This document shows, piece after piece, positions 34,701 to 44,767 of a stretch of 64,000 bases of DNA (the stretch's first letter is position 1; each line of letters begins with the position of its first letter). The notes below the pieces were generated by a model. That model worked only from the letters and a program-made list of their open reading frames with translations, searched no databases and had not been told where the DNA came from. The stretch comes from Colocasia esculenta (taxonomy: Eukaryota > Streptophyta > Magnoliopsida > Alismatales > Araceae), in contig CM024753.1 in assembly GCA_014218235.1 (NCBI GenBank), positions 175,374,348 through 175,438,347 on the forward strand, written 5' to 3'. The position numbers were made by a program, and so were the translations under genes.

Positions 34701-36738
34701 CAAGGGAGCCTGAACTTAGTTTTCTCTTCAGGAGTTTCTCTCATTGTCTGGGTCATATTGTTAGAATCTGAACAGTAATTGTCTGTGTGTGTTTGGTTTT
34801 GTCAAGCACATGAGTGTGTGTGGTGGTGTTTAGACATCGCCGTTTGGAGAGTGTTTCTCCATGTAGGTCTGTTCCTGTACCTGGAAACAGGAAGTGTGTG
34901 TGTGGAGTGGGTGTTATCTTGTATCCGGTTAAACAAGATACTGTGTGTGTGCTTTAGGCTTCACGTACAGTACAGTAAGGGATAGAGGTAAGTTGCACGC
35001 ATTGTGCAACTGGACCACTTTAAAAATCATGAGCACGTTGTATGGTTTGCTTCCATATCTTCTACCTCCCTTCTCACGTGTACACTAGGTAGATTCATTT
35101 TGGGCCATCAATATCTCGTTAAGTCTATATTGTCTTTCCTCTGTAGTCAATTTGTTTTTATTGTGTGGTTTTAAATTATATTTGGGCATAATCAATTCAT
35201 CACTCCCCTCTTGATTAGCCAATGTACTCCAGACTTCACACGCAACCCTACATGACGTGTCGAGCAATCTGAACATGGTGATCAGCAACAATCCTTCATG
35301 CCCAGCAAGAAGATAGTGATGGGGATACCCTTCTACGGCTATGCGTGGAGGCTGCTCAACCCCGGCAACAATAGGCTAGGGGCACTAGAGAAGAATAGGA
35401 CAACTGGCCCGGGGATCGACAGTAAGGATGGGATGATAGAGTACAACTAGATCATGGCATTCATCAGGGACAATGAGGCCCTAGCTTCCCTCCCTTACTC
35501 CTTGCCGTGCAATTCTAGGGGTATAACTTTGAATATAATGTATTCCAGGGGTATGTATGTAATTTTTCCTAAAGGAAAAGTATAAATATGGTTCTCCACA
35601 AACCATTGGGTTACTGTAATCAAATGTTTCTATCAGCTGCAATTTTGATATTGCGGCAATAGTAATTTGCAGTCAATAGCGGCTGTTTGGCTATGTTCTA
35701 CCAATGTTGATGTTTATGCATTAGAAGCTTCTTCCAGTATACAAATTTAAAACAACCTTACAGGCCTGAAGTTCTATTAAGAAGTGTGCTGTTCAATTTA
35801 TGAGGGTCTCAAGCCTCTTTCTTTCTCCCCTCCCCCCCCCCCCTCTTCGGCCGCTCTTAACTCTGGCTTCCTTCTCTTCCACTTCAAGCTTCTATGTTCC
35901 TTGTATATATTGTAAACTCTGAGATTATTTGTATCAAACCTAATACTTTGTCAGTCCGCAAATAAGCTAGCTATCCGAGCAAGCAATTCTAGCACCACAC
36001 AGCACTGGTCGAACATTTCCAAACAGGAGCTCTATCCTAGATTTTGACTGAGATAGAGTCATGATTGCAACATAGAAAATTTAGTGTCAAAGCAAATACC
36101 GGATCACATACAATACTCCATCCAACTGGTACACCAACTTTTGAATGTAAAACAGGGAGTTTCAAGCAAGCGCACCGGCAGCAGGAGCGAGAATCTGTCA
36201 TTCCCGGCCGCCTTCACCTCCACCGGCCCATCCAGATCGAATCCCTTCAGCTTCGGCCTCGGCCACTGGACCGGTTCATCTTCCAGCCACCGCAACGCAC
36301 TTCCCCCGTCCCTCTTCCGCGGCTTCCTCCAGTCTGTTGGGCTGCCCACCTCCTCCGGGAACTTGAAGACCAGAAGCGTCTTCCTTCCCACCCGGACCTG
36401 GAACTCGTGCCTCCGCGATCGTCCCAGAACAACGCTCTCACCCTCGACGCCAAGAAGCCTAACTGCCTCGGGATCCCACCGCTCCCTCCTGGCGATCGCC
36501 TTCACCACATCCTGCACAAATCAACAAAATCAAAGGAAAATGGATTAATAATTAGAGATCTTCCAATACCTCCACCAGAAGTATCGATGACAGAGAGAGA
36601 GAGAGCGCGTGCCTTGAGAAGGAGAGAGGAAGGGAGGGCGGAGGAGTTGAAGGCGAGGGCTTGGGAAGCGATGGCGACGAGCATCAGCACTGGGAAGGGG
36701 AACTGGTGAGAGAGGGTGTGACGTAGGAGAGAAGCCAT
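26680..36738 (-). CDS. Plant secreted/ER-targeted protein of unknown function, three or more exons
   Basis: Exon 1 starts at the ATG at 36738 with a signal-peptide-like leader (MASLLRHTLSHQFPFPVLML...SQALA). Exon 2 is 36511-36176 and begins DVVKAIARRERWDPEAVRLL. Exon 3 is 27441-26680 and begins MNTTHTGLKRILVGEG, ending in PPEALTLDVKW and a stop. The exon 2/3 junction is phase 0 with a GT donor at 36175 and an acceptor GTTGTGCAG. The exon 1/2 border is unclear: an AG acceptor at 36512 is good, but the donor was not fixed, and GIGRSLIINPFSFDFVDLC may be coding or intron. I recall this architecture as a conserved plant family but cannot name it. No disabling mutation was seen in exons 2 and 3. 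The 8.7 kb last intron is full of transposons. Confidence 0.72.
27442..28393 (-). other. Intron DNA with a decayed LINE reverse-transcriptase tail
   Basis: Between about 27930 and 28330, the minus strand shows fragments such as DGDVEMDMWKD, ENRLQMVWAS and VLKIEVEDGRRA. They follow the order of the C-terminal end of plant non-LTR RTs (MLRWMCG..., ENRLRWFGHV...). Stops and frameshifts are frequent. The rest of the interval is non-coding intron sequence of the minus-strand gene. Confidence 0.45.
28394..28807. mobile_element. MITE with GTTAACTC word repeats
   Basis: Terminal inverted repeats of about 26 bp: TAAGCCTCAGTTTGGTAATA at 28394 and its inverse TATTACCAAACTGAGGCTTA ending at 28807. The 414-bp element has no coding capacity. 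The interior repeats the palindromic word GAGTTAACTC and its half-sites many times across both arms, so it would fold into a long hairpin. It lies in the last intron of the minus-strand gene. The target duplication is uncertain (TAA/TTA at the borders). Confidence 0.85.
28808..30083. other. Intron DNA, no gene recognised
   Basis: AT-rich intron sequence of the minus-strand gene. Short frames at 29497-29688 and 29792-30079 show no family motif and no sign of splicing. No transposon boundary was found. Confidence 0.5.
31049..35238 (+). mobile_element. Non-autonomous Copia-like LTR retrotransposon
   Basis: LTRs at 31049-31994 (946 bp) and 33916-35238 (1323 bp) both start TGTTGTACTCTGG and end in ACTTCA. 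A perfect 5-bp target duplication CACGC (31044-31048, 35239-35243) sits inside the chitinase pseudogene. The 5' LTR lacks about 400 bp present in the 3' copy (about 34225-34640), including the TATA box TATATATAA (34412-34420). The internal 1.9 kb has only broken Copia gag-like traces (NKKKSFETKTFIVHASN, about 32140-32190) and no pol. LTR divergence is substantial, so the insertion is old. Confidence 0.88.
31671..31704. repeat. (GT)n microsatellite
   Basis: About 17 GT dinucleotides inside the 5' LTR of the element at 31049. The matching place in the 3' LTR (about 34942) has only five, so the array expanded after insertion. Confidence 0.9.
35579..36060. other. Intron DNA, no gene recognised
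   Basis: Intron sequence of the minus-strand gene between the Pack-MULE and exon 2, with a poly-C/CT tract near 35825-35845. Confidence 0.5.
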
Positions 36739-36996
36739 GGCCGCCGCCTTGGTGAAGAGTTGCCCGCGATCGGCGTCGGAGGAAAAGGAGGGGGCGGCGA
36801 GTCGGCTGCTGCACTGGCGCCGCGTGGCCGGGCGATTCAAAAGGTTGGTCCGGACTCCGGAGCACAACCCGATCTGGCTACCACGCACCGTCCGTTGTGG
36901 TGTTCCGTTGGCACCACTTTGTGAGTACCGCCTAGGACAGGCTCGCGGCCACACAACGCAGTGAGATTTTGGCTTAAAATTGAACATTTTTTTCCA

Positions 36997-37006
36997 TATA
37001 TACGCC
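36997..37006 (-). promoter_or_regulatory. Possible TATA box of the unknown-function gene
   Basis: The minus strand reads CGTATATATGG about 260 bp upstream of the ATG at 36738, with a GC-rich leader between. The position suits a core promoter, but no transcript evidence is available. Confidence 0.4.
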
Positions 37007-38069
37007 GTTAAATTATAGAAAAAATTTATCTTAATTTTATATCATCACTAGAATAAAATTAGTTATATCATACAGATCGATTGTACCACATTCTTCGTAA
37101 CATAATACCATACGATTCATACCGTACCTACCGATTGGTTGACCAATTTTCATCACTCTTGAGGATCAAATAAATCATGAAAACTAGACATTATCCTGAT
37201 AGAGATCGGTCGATCGATAAAAAGAAATCGGTCTATCGATTTTAGACTTTGATTTGTTAGACATCTAGAGGTGCTTACTAGAAAAATTAGTCGACCGATA
37301 AAAAAAAATTGGTTGACCGATTTTACTGTACTGTGCCAACTATGTCGAGATTCACAAATGCTCCGACACAATTCAATATAATCATGTCGCTGCGATACAC
37401 AACAGTATGACAAACCTTGTACTAGAAACACCGAAAAAGTATGTGTGCGATAAACCTTACAGTGGCACGCCTTAATAGATATGTGGAATATGCTGAGAAT
37501 ATTCTTATGATCTATTTTAATGATTGTTAAATTTCTATTAGGCAATTGTACCCTTAGATGAAGAGAACATTTTTCCTTCTGTCTCCTTTTTGTACCAATT
37601 TCTCTCTCCTAGACACAAAAAAAATGTAGAGAGAAAGGGAGGGGGTGCCCAACTTGGGGTTTGGCTTCGAAAGTGAGGAGAAAGAGAGAGAGAGAGAGAG
37701 GAGGGAGGGGGTGTCGATGGCAACACTAACTTTGGCTGGGATTTCCCCTCTGATAAATGTTTTGAACTCGGTGACCAAGCACAAACATCTGTGGCTTGCT
37801 CGACAGTAGGGTTGATTGGTTAAACGTTGGCTCCCACAAGATGTGGAGTCCAATATCAGACCAATCAAAAGGGTGATCGAGGAAGCCACATAGGTATTTT
37901 TGCTCAATCGTTTGAGTATTAAGTATTTCTCTTCCCTTCTACTTCGATATTAAGGAAGGGGTTGAGAGAGAGAGAAAAGGAGATAAGAAGGGAGGGGATG
38001 ATTACCATATTTTCGAATAACATAATTGGGTGGGATCCTATTTTATTTGGACTATGATATATATCTAGA
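37007..38069. other. Intergenic DNA with CpG words and a GA microsatellite
   Basis: ATCGGTCGATCGATAAA, ATCGGTCTATCGATTTT and TTAGTCGACCGATAAAA at about 37204-37324 repeat the GTCGACCGATT vocabulary of the Copia-type LTRs and suggest a decayed LTR. A (GA)n run lies near 37682-37703. No gene was recognised. Confidence 0.45.
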
Positions 38070-38849
38070 CTAGTTCTATGCCCGTGCGATGCATGATTCG
38101 TTGTTAAACATAATTTTTAAAATATATTTATACATCTTAAAAACTATAATGATATTTTAAAAAAATATTTCAGTAATCATATTTTCTTCCTTGACTCGTA
38201 TGATCTATGCTAGCTTGTTGATCACTCATTCTTTTAAATTGAAATACTCACTAATTAGATTATGAGAAAAGAGCACATGAATGGTAAACTATAACATGTT
38301 GAGGTAAAAATTTAAGATACATTTTTCTTTCTTTTCCCATTTACTGAAAGTGTATCTTTACAGTAACTTCTATGAGATGTAAGATTCATAATTAACATCT
38401 GCTCCACTAGTTCAGTGGGAGAGAAGGAGTAGGGTAGATTTGTTCATAGCCTACCCTCCATAAATCCCCTATGTGAAGAAATCGGTGTTTGGCAAGAAAG
38501 AAATTGGTGTTTGACAAGAATAATTTTTGGCAAGATAGAAATCGGTGTGAGCAAAATTTTATGGCAGCTGGTTGAGGCTTCCGTATTTTCAAATTTATGT
38601 GCAATATTTAGCAAGATTTAGTATGTCGATTTAATAAGATTTTTTGACGGTTTTAGGTAGGAGACTTACCTTCTTAATAGCTATGTTAAAGGAGGAGATG
38701 TATTTGTGAGTTTTTTAAAAAAATATGAATATTCTGGTGCTGCCACGTGGCAGCACCAAGACTCCATATCTCAGTTTGAGCGGAAAATAAAATAATTCTG
38801 GTGCTGTCATGTGTACGTCTAAGACTGAGTTTTATAATAATAGTATAGA
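38070..38849 (-). mobile_element. Small non-autonomous Helitron
   Basis: On the minus strand the element starts TCTATACTATTATTATAAAA (38849 downwards) and ends GCACGGGCATAGAACTAG at 38070. The bases next to it are A before TC and T after CTAG, matching insertion at an A^T dinucleotide with no target duplication. TC start, CTAG end and the GCACGGGC stretch near the 3' end fit plant Helitrons. It is 780 bp with no coding capacity and includes a 24-bp perfect palindrome at 38735-38758. Confidence 0.62.
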
Positions 38850-39008
38850 TAATCAATATTCTTTTTTCTATGGAAAATGTTAGGCTCCTATCTGAACGAG
38901 AGTCATCTATATACAAAGTTTGAAGTGCTCACAATCTTAGGAGACTCAGACCCTCTGAACCTTATATGTAGAGACAGTAAAATTAGTGAAATTTTGTCAC
39001 CCGTCTAG

Positions 39009-40071
39009 ATGGGAGATATATATTTTTCGTTATCTATATCTTTGTGCATTTATTATAGAGGCCTTAATCATTACATTGTTAAGGACAAATATTCTATTCC
39101 TTTAGTGGATGATCTGCTAGATGAGTTATATGGTGCCTGTTATTTTTCAAAGTTAGACCTACATTCTGGATATCCTCAAATAAGAATAAATCCCTAGGAT
39201 ATACATAAAACTATCTTCAGAACTCACGAAGGTCACTATGAATTTCTGATCATGACTTTTGGGTTATCAAATGCCCCTTCCCCTTCAAAGTCTTATGAAT
39301 GATACATTTCGGCATGTCTTCGGAAGTTTGTTTTGGTATTTTTTTTTTATGATATCTTGGTCTATAGCAACAATTGGTAGGAGTATTTATTGCATATTCA
39401 GGAGGTACTTCAGATTTTACATGATAATACTCTCTATGTTAAGTATTCAAAGTGTGAGTTTGGAGTTTCACACAAAACCACACGGGGTGAGATTTTTCGT
39501 TACAAAAAAACTTTGGAGTTTCAATGATTCTTTATTTGAGCCATGTGATTTTTAAAGATGGTGTTTCCATGGAAACTTCTAAAGTTCAGGCTGTTCAACA
39601 ATGGTCGTGCCCCAAGTCACTTAAATCTTTGCGGGGGTTTTTAGGCCTCACAGGCTACTACAGGAAGTTCATTAAGAATTATAGCTCAATTTGTTGCGCC
39701 ATTAACGGCATTGTTGAAGGACTCTTTTTCTTGGTCAGATGCTACTCAGATAGCTTTTGAGACACTCAGAGAGGCTCTGTCTTCTGCTCCTGTGTTGGCA
39801 TTACCAAATTTTCATAATATCTTTGTTGTGGAGTGTGATGCTAGTGGTTCTGGCCTAGACGTTGTATTGATGCAATCTGGGAAGCCAATTGCATATTAGA
39901 GTAAAGCTTTTAATGTTAAGCAACAAAGCCCTTTTTGCTTACGAAAAAGAAATGGAAGCCATTTTATGTGTTGTTCAGAAGTGGCGACCTTATTTGTTAG
40001 GTAGAAAATTAATTATGCATACAGATCATCAGAGTCTCAAATTTTTGCTAAGTCAAAAAATTCATATTGTA
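39009..40071 (+). pseudogene. Gypsy RT/RNase H fragment, interrupted at 40071
   Basis: YRGLNHYIVKDKYSIPLVDD and CYFSKLDLHSGYPQIRINP (39055-39195) are RT domains. GHYEFLIMTFGLSNAP follows near 39230. The catalytic block is frameshifted (FFMISWS near 39350 replaces the normal F-DDILVYS). SLRGFLGLTGYYRKFIKNYS lies near 39630. The RNase H pieces ECDASGSGLDVVLMQSGKPI (39833) and HTDHQSLKFLLSQKIH (40018) end where the next element begins. The type resembles Reina-like chromoviruses. Its remainder should lie beyond the window. Confidence 0.85.
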
Positions 40072-41763
40072 TGTCTACATAATTACACAGTGAAAATATT
40101 AGATTAAATCGATATTTCGAGATGTGAATAATCGACAAATAAATCTCTAGTCAGCGAACATTAGATGTGCAACAACACAATCATATTAGGGCCCACATAA
40201 TGAACACAACTAAGCTTTTATTCAATCTTCATAACGTTTACTACAACTTCATGAACTTTCAACTACAATGACTCAAGAAAAAGTAAATTTACATGAGATT
40301 ATACTTCATCACTATCTACTACATCAATCTGACTCTCAAAATAAATTAATAGTAGACACTATGGGTGGAACACGCTCTTCACTCAGACATATTCCCATCT
40401 ATGTCCTGGTCTTCATCTTCCACTTCAATATCACCTAAGATGTTAGGAAGTAGGTAATGAGCAAACTAGTCTAGTATGATTTATATCTCAATGTGCGGAC
40501 AATGATGTAAGTGATTAACATTTTAAAAACTAGGCATATACGATTATCAAGATATACATGAATGATAAATCTCATTAAACAAGATACATGAGCAAGATAG
40601 ATGAACAAGAGTGATTGAACAAGATCTAGAATGATATAACAAACAAGAACTAACAGTAGAGCAGGATATACAAGCACGCAAGATATCAATTGTTTGCAAG
40701 AACTCAAGATAGTCATATCACACAAGCAAGCAAGCACGCACGAGGAAGAACTTTTAACATATAACAGTAATCAGGCATGACGCCATAATGTGCACTAAAG
40801 ATCTATACCACCTTGGAATGCACACTAGGACACGTGTATGTGGTTATGTATCTAGCATTCAACACGCAAGTACTCTCAGCATAAATACAACACCAGTAAT
40901 CATTATACCCCATGGTTAATAGTATATTTCTGACTCTCTGTCGACGGGGCTAGTCTGGAGCCCTTGGACACTCGTCGTGCCCGGTACACATCTTACTATT
41001 TCAATGTTGATACCCACAGTCAATCATGGCCATAACAAGAGTTTTAATAGTATACATTTCAATATCATGTTTATAACGATTTCAAGAAAAAACAAGTCAA
41101 GTGAATAAGATTTCATGATGACAATAGTCGAGAGAGAATTTTGGTAGCATAATGGCACAATTTACACTTTTAGTAAAATCTTTACTTTAATATCTTGGTT
41201 TCATTTATAAAGCCATAAGAAAGAGACGAGAAATGAAGTGTGTTCTATCTTCTAGGAACTTCAATGGTACAACCAACTCGGTCTCCATGAGAGAATCCAC
41301 GGAGTATGGAGAATTACGGAGGTCTTAGTGGAAAGATCCTTAGTCTACCAGAATAGAATGTCCAGTAGAGACTTTCCAATTCCCCAAGAAAGGCTGCCTA
41401 CTGTACAATCGTGTAGTGTAGAATGTGCCTTAATATCAGAATTCATCGGTTTAAAACTAACAGAAAGCAAGTAACATAAAAGACACAATATAGAACAATC
41501 AATAACATTATAACAACATGTTCTTTCTTCATTTTAACATGCTATACTTTCAGTTTATAATGCTAGAACATTAAGATGAGTATAATAATCTCAAGGAGAA
41601 TAGATCACGCAATTAAGAGAATTTAGAATAGACTTTTAGGTTTATTAAGACTTTTACATGAGTTGACAATTTTTAAGCCACAGGACAGACTGACAATGCT
41701 CTCTAACAATCATAACATGCAGGTCTTACAACCTAGACTGACTGAAACAGGTCTCGGGTAAGC

Positions 41764-42240
41764 TTTTAAAAATCACGACGGATTCAGTCGTCGCTATTCA
41801 CTAAGGCTTATACAGTGAAAATTGGGTTTCGGATGGCCCTATCAATCACGACGATTTCAGACGTCACTATTAAGTAAGTCGTCGTCAGTTGAAGTAAGTC
41901 AACAGTCGATTTCTTAAAACATGACGGTTTGAACAGTCGCCTTATCCTTAAATCACTATAATTAAGAACGTCGCTAATTACAAGCATTTTCAAAAATCAA
42001 ATTATAAAATTACACAAAAATCGAAGGTGGGAAAACATGTCAAACTGTGACAAGATGTTTGGTCACAATTATGACCAGCGCTGAATTCCATGCGGCACAC
42101 AATTTGATGTGTCTAGTCCATCAGGACAGATCGAAAAACACAATAGTTCGTGCAGCCGTGACTCACGACTCACTAAATGTGACGGTCAAGAGTATCACGA
42201 TAAGCTCCTATAATTGACGACGTATAGATCTGTCGCGAAT
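41764..42240. repeat. CpG-word cluster inside LTR A
   Basis: TCACGACGGATTCAGTCGTCG, ATCACGACGATTTCAGACGTC, GTCGTCGTC, ATGACGGTTTGAACAGTCGCC and TGACGGTC recur within about 480 bp. Several are short inverted repeats. The surrounding LTR is AT-rich. Confidence 0.6.
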
Positions 42241-43789
42241 TATGGTGCTTGCCCAAAAACAGAGAAAACGACTTAAATCTTCTTGTTTGATCTATAACTC
42301 GCTATATAGGGTTCCTTGGACAAACCTCTGAACACGAAATTTATAGAGGATGAGGAGTAGCAGAGAACTACACTTTTGGGTTGACCCAATTTAACCTCGA
42401 TATATGTGAATCACGGTAAGAATATGAAAAGCCATAATCTTACGTGACTCTTTGGAAAACACTTAATACTCGAAGCATGCTTAATGAAAATTGGGTAAAA
42501 CAGATGCATATGAAACTAGACATGAAGATCTTTAACATGGTATAGGATTTGTCATGATTTGGCTTAAGAATGCTTACCTTTGAACGCTCCTAAAAGAGGT
42601 CTTCTGCAGGACGATGCAAAATGTTGGTTGGGGAAGAAAGCTCCGGTTGGGGGCGATCTCCTCCTCCTCTAGTGCTCTAGCTAGTCTCCACATGACCCCA
42701 ACAAGTTTGTAACTCGTCCCCAAGGGCATTATGATGAGTATTTATAAATTTAGGGTTGTTAGGAGTCCTATTGTAACTAGGAAAGTGGGGTTGCGGTTTT
42801 AGCTTGATCCCTTCGAAGTTTGAGGATTCTCATCCCAATTGGAGTAGGAAAGCCTTTAAGAAATACCTCCTCTTGATGAGGCACGAATTTTGGTTAATAT
42901 GGAAGTCTAATGATGGTGTATTGGATGCTAATTCCTTTCCTTTTTTACTAGCTAATTGGGCCATACGAATTTTGAGGTATTTTCTTACTTGAATTTATTC
43001 ATGGGCCGAAAGTTATTCATTGGTCCAACTCCTATGATGGGCTATTAATACATATTGTTTGGAGTCTACCAGTCATTTTTATTTTAGTTTATGATCATCT
43101 TTTGTACACATGATAGTGGATTCCCGACTTATTCCTTGATATTGATAATAAGTCGTAAAATGCTTAAAACCTGCCTAATTGGATTTTTCTTTCCGACTCT
43201 CTTCGCGTGCCAACTAGAAATATTATTCAGAGTTGAACTATGATTTTTATGGAATTTTTCGATGTGTTTCTGTATGTACGATAATGGAACATGCATTTTT
43301 ACTATTTCATAATATTAAATTTATTATTTTTAATTTATTTCTAATTTTTCAATTACTGAATTTTTGAGATGCTACATCCTCCCCCACTTAAGAGAATTTG
43401 GTCCTAAAAATTCACACAGATCATTAGGTGAATCTTGGTAATTAGGGCCTCGATGTCGTTTCAGATTTGATCCTTCCTAATCTCCAACTTGTATCAACAT
43501 CCTTGCACCCTTATTGTCATAGATGCCAATTCATCTTCACCTATGGCCACTTATACTATTTATTTAATTCATTCCACTCCTGCCCTCTTCTACATTTAAT
43601 CTAACTCCATCTTAATTCACAGATGAGCTATGATAAACTACTAGATTATTTTTTCCAACTTTTCCCTTAATCATCTCCCCCACTTAGAATATATCAGTAA
43701 GAAAAGTATCATAAGACCAGTCTAAAGATTTAACAAGAACGACATCTTTCACCATACCTCCTCCTTCAAAGAGTTCTGCTCGGATCATC

Positions 43790-44767
43790 GCATTTATGCG
43801 CTTGATGTTTTACCACACCTTGGTTCCTTCCAGCTTAGTATTTTAGGATGGGGCAGTTGGGTATACGGTGATCTTGACTTCCACATCACAGGCAAGCTTC
43901 GGCCTTCTTCTAGCACTCATCCGCTTGGTGTCTAGGCTTATCACAAAAAAATTGCAATTCTCCATGACCGGTTGCTCTTCTACCTTGATCTTCTTATTAT
44001 TGCCGATGTTGTTTCCTGCATTCGATCTCTTATTACCGTTGTTTCCTGGGTGAACAATCCCTAGTGTGGGGTGCTTCCTTCTTTATATAAATTGGCCTTT
44101 CTACTTCTTTCCCTTTGAAGCTTTCCACTTTTGCCATTGTATCTTCCACCAGTTGAGCCTGCTAAACCATCTCCGCATATGTACGGATGTTGAGTGGTCC
44201 CAGCTTTTCAATAAACACGAGCCTGAGCCCATCCATGAAATGGTTAGCCTTCAACTTAATTTCTGTGCCCACTAGATGTGGGGCATACTACGCCAAATGA
44301 GCGAATTGACCTTCATAATCAGCCATAGACATTCCTCTTTGTTTCAACACGGAAAACTCATCCGCCTTCTTTTCTTGCACCCTTTTGGAGAAATAATTTC
44401 CTTGAAATATCTCCAGGAACTCTTCCCATTCTAGTTCAACAACATTAGGTAGATGGGCCGATGTGGCCTTCCACCAGGATCAGGCATCCTTGTTAAGTTG
44501 GAAAGTAGCCAGTAACACCTTCTCCCTCTCAGTGCATTGCATGACTAGGAAAATTCTTTCCATTTCCTCTAGCCAATTTTCCGCTTCATCTAGGTCAGGG
44601 GATCCAGAGAAACAGGGTGAATTCAAACTTCGGAAGCTGCAATGTAGATCGCTAGCTCCATTTCTAGCTCCAGTTTGATTCCTAGCTTGCACTACATTCT
44701 GCAATGCTTGGGTTAGTCCTGCCACTGTCTCTTGCATGGCTTGCCACTGGTTGCGATTGCCTGCCAT
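43790..44767 (-). pseudogene. Gypsy gag of the gag-only element
   Basis: Starts with the ATG at 44767 (MAGNRNQWQAMQETVAGLTQ). ENWLEEMERIFLVMQCTERE and the remainder follow the same layout as gag of the neighbouring element at 49391 (HWVKEIERIFRVMQCMDQN). A stop follows QLNKDA near 44482, and later frames contain more stops. A decayed double zinc knuckle (CDKPRHQADECW, then CGSQDHRIP) lies near 43830-43950. After it the pol gene is missing altogether and the sequence runs to the polypurine tract. Confidence 0.8.

Larger units (their letters stand above)
30449..35512 (+). pseudogene. GH18 class V chitinase-like pseudogene, split by an LTR element
   Basis: ATG at 30449 starts a signal peptide (MATRIPLFLLIVLLSLS). 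After a frameshift, VAYWFLESGFPVSSINSTLF matches the GH18 class V start. A stop at 30637 interrupts it, then QKNPSVATLLSLGGGGSMNT and SRNTAKKVFIDSTIQFA follow. The region that should carry the catalytic DxxDxDxE motif is deleted between FLDLNH (about 30855) and INAEAGLTGQPQLPLT. SLDWMNIMAYDYDTPN precedes stops at 31023. After the LTR insertion, HATLHDVSSNLN and KKIVMGIPFYGYAWRLL (about 35312) resume. Several stops and the missing catalytic site make it dead. Confidence 0.9.
30093..35569. mobile_element. Pack-MULE carrying a class V chitinase fragment
   Basis: Left terminus GGGAAAATTACATACATAAC (30093) and right terminus, read inwards, GGAAAAATTACATACATACC (35569) form inverted repeats of at least 31 bp with a few mismatches. 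A 9-bp target duplication with one mismatch flanks it: TAAAAGAAA (30084-30092) and TAAAGGAAA (35570-35578). Nine-base duplications are the Mutator hallmark. Without the nested LTR element the transposon is about 1.28 kb. It holds host chitinase sequence and no transposase, which defines a Pack-MULE. It sits in the last intron of the minus-strand gene. Confidence 0.88.

Noticed and set aside
36065..36709. Plus-strand 214-codon open frame
   Set aside because: It is antisense to exons 1 and 2 of the minus-strand gene, whose codon pattern, splice sites and signal peptide are more convincing.
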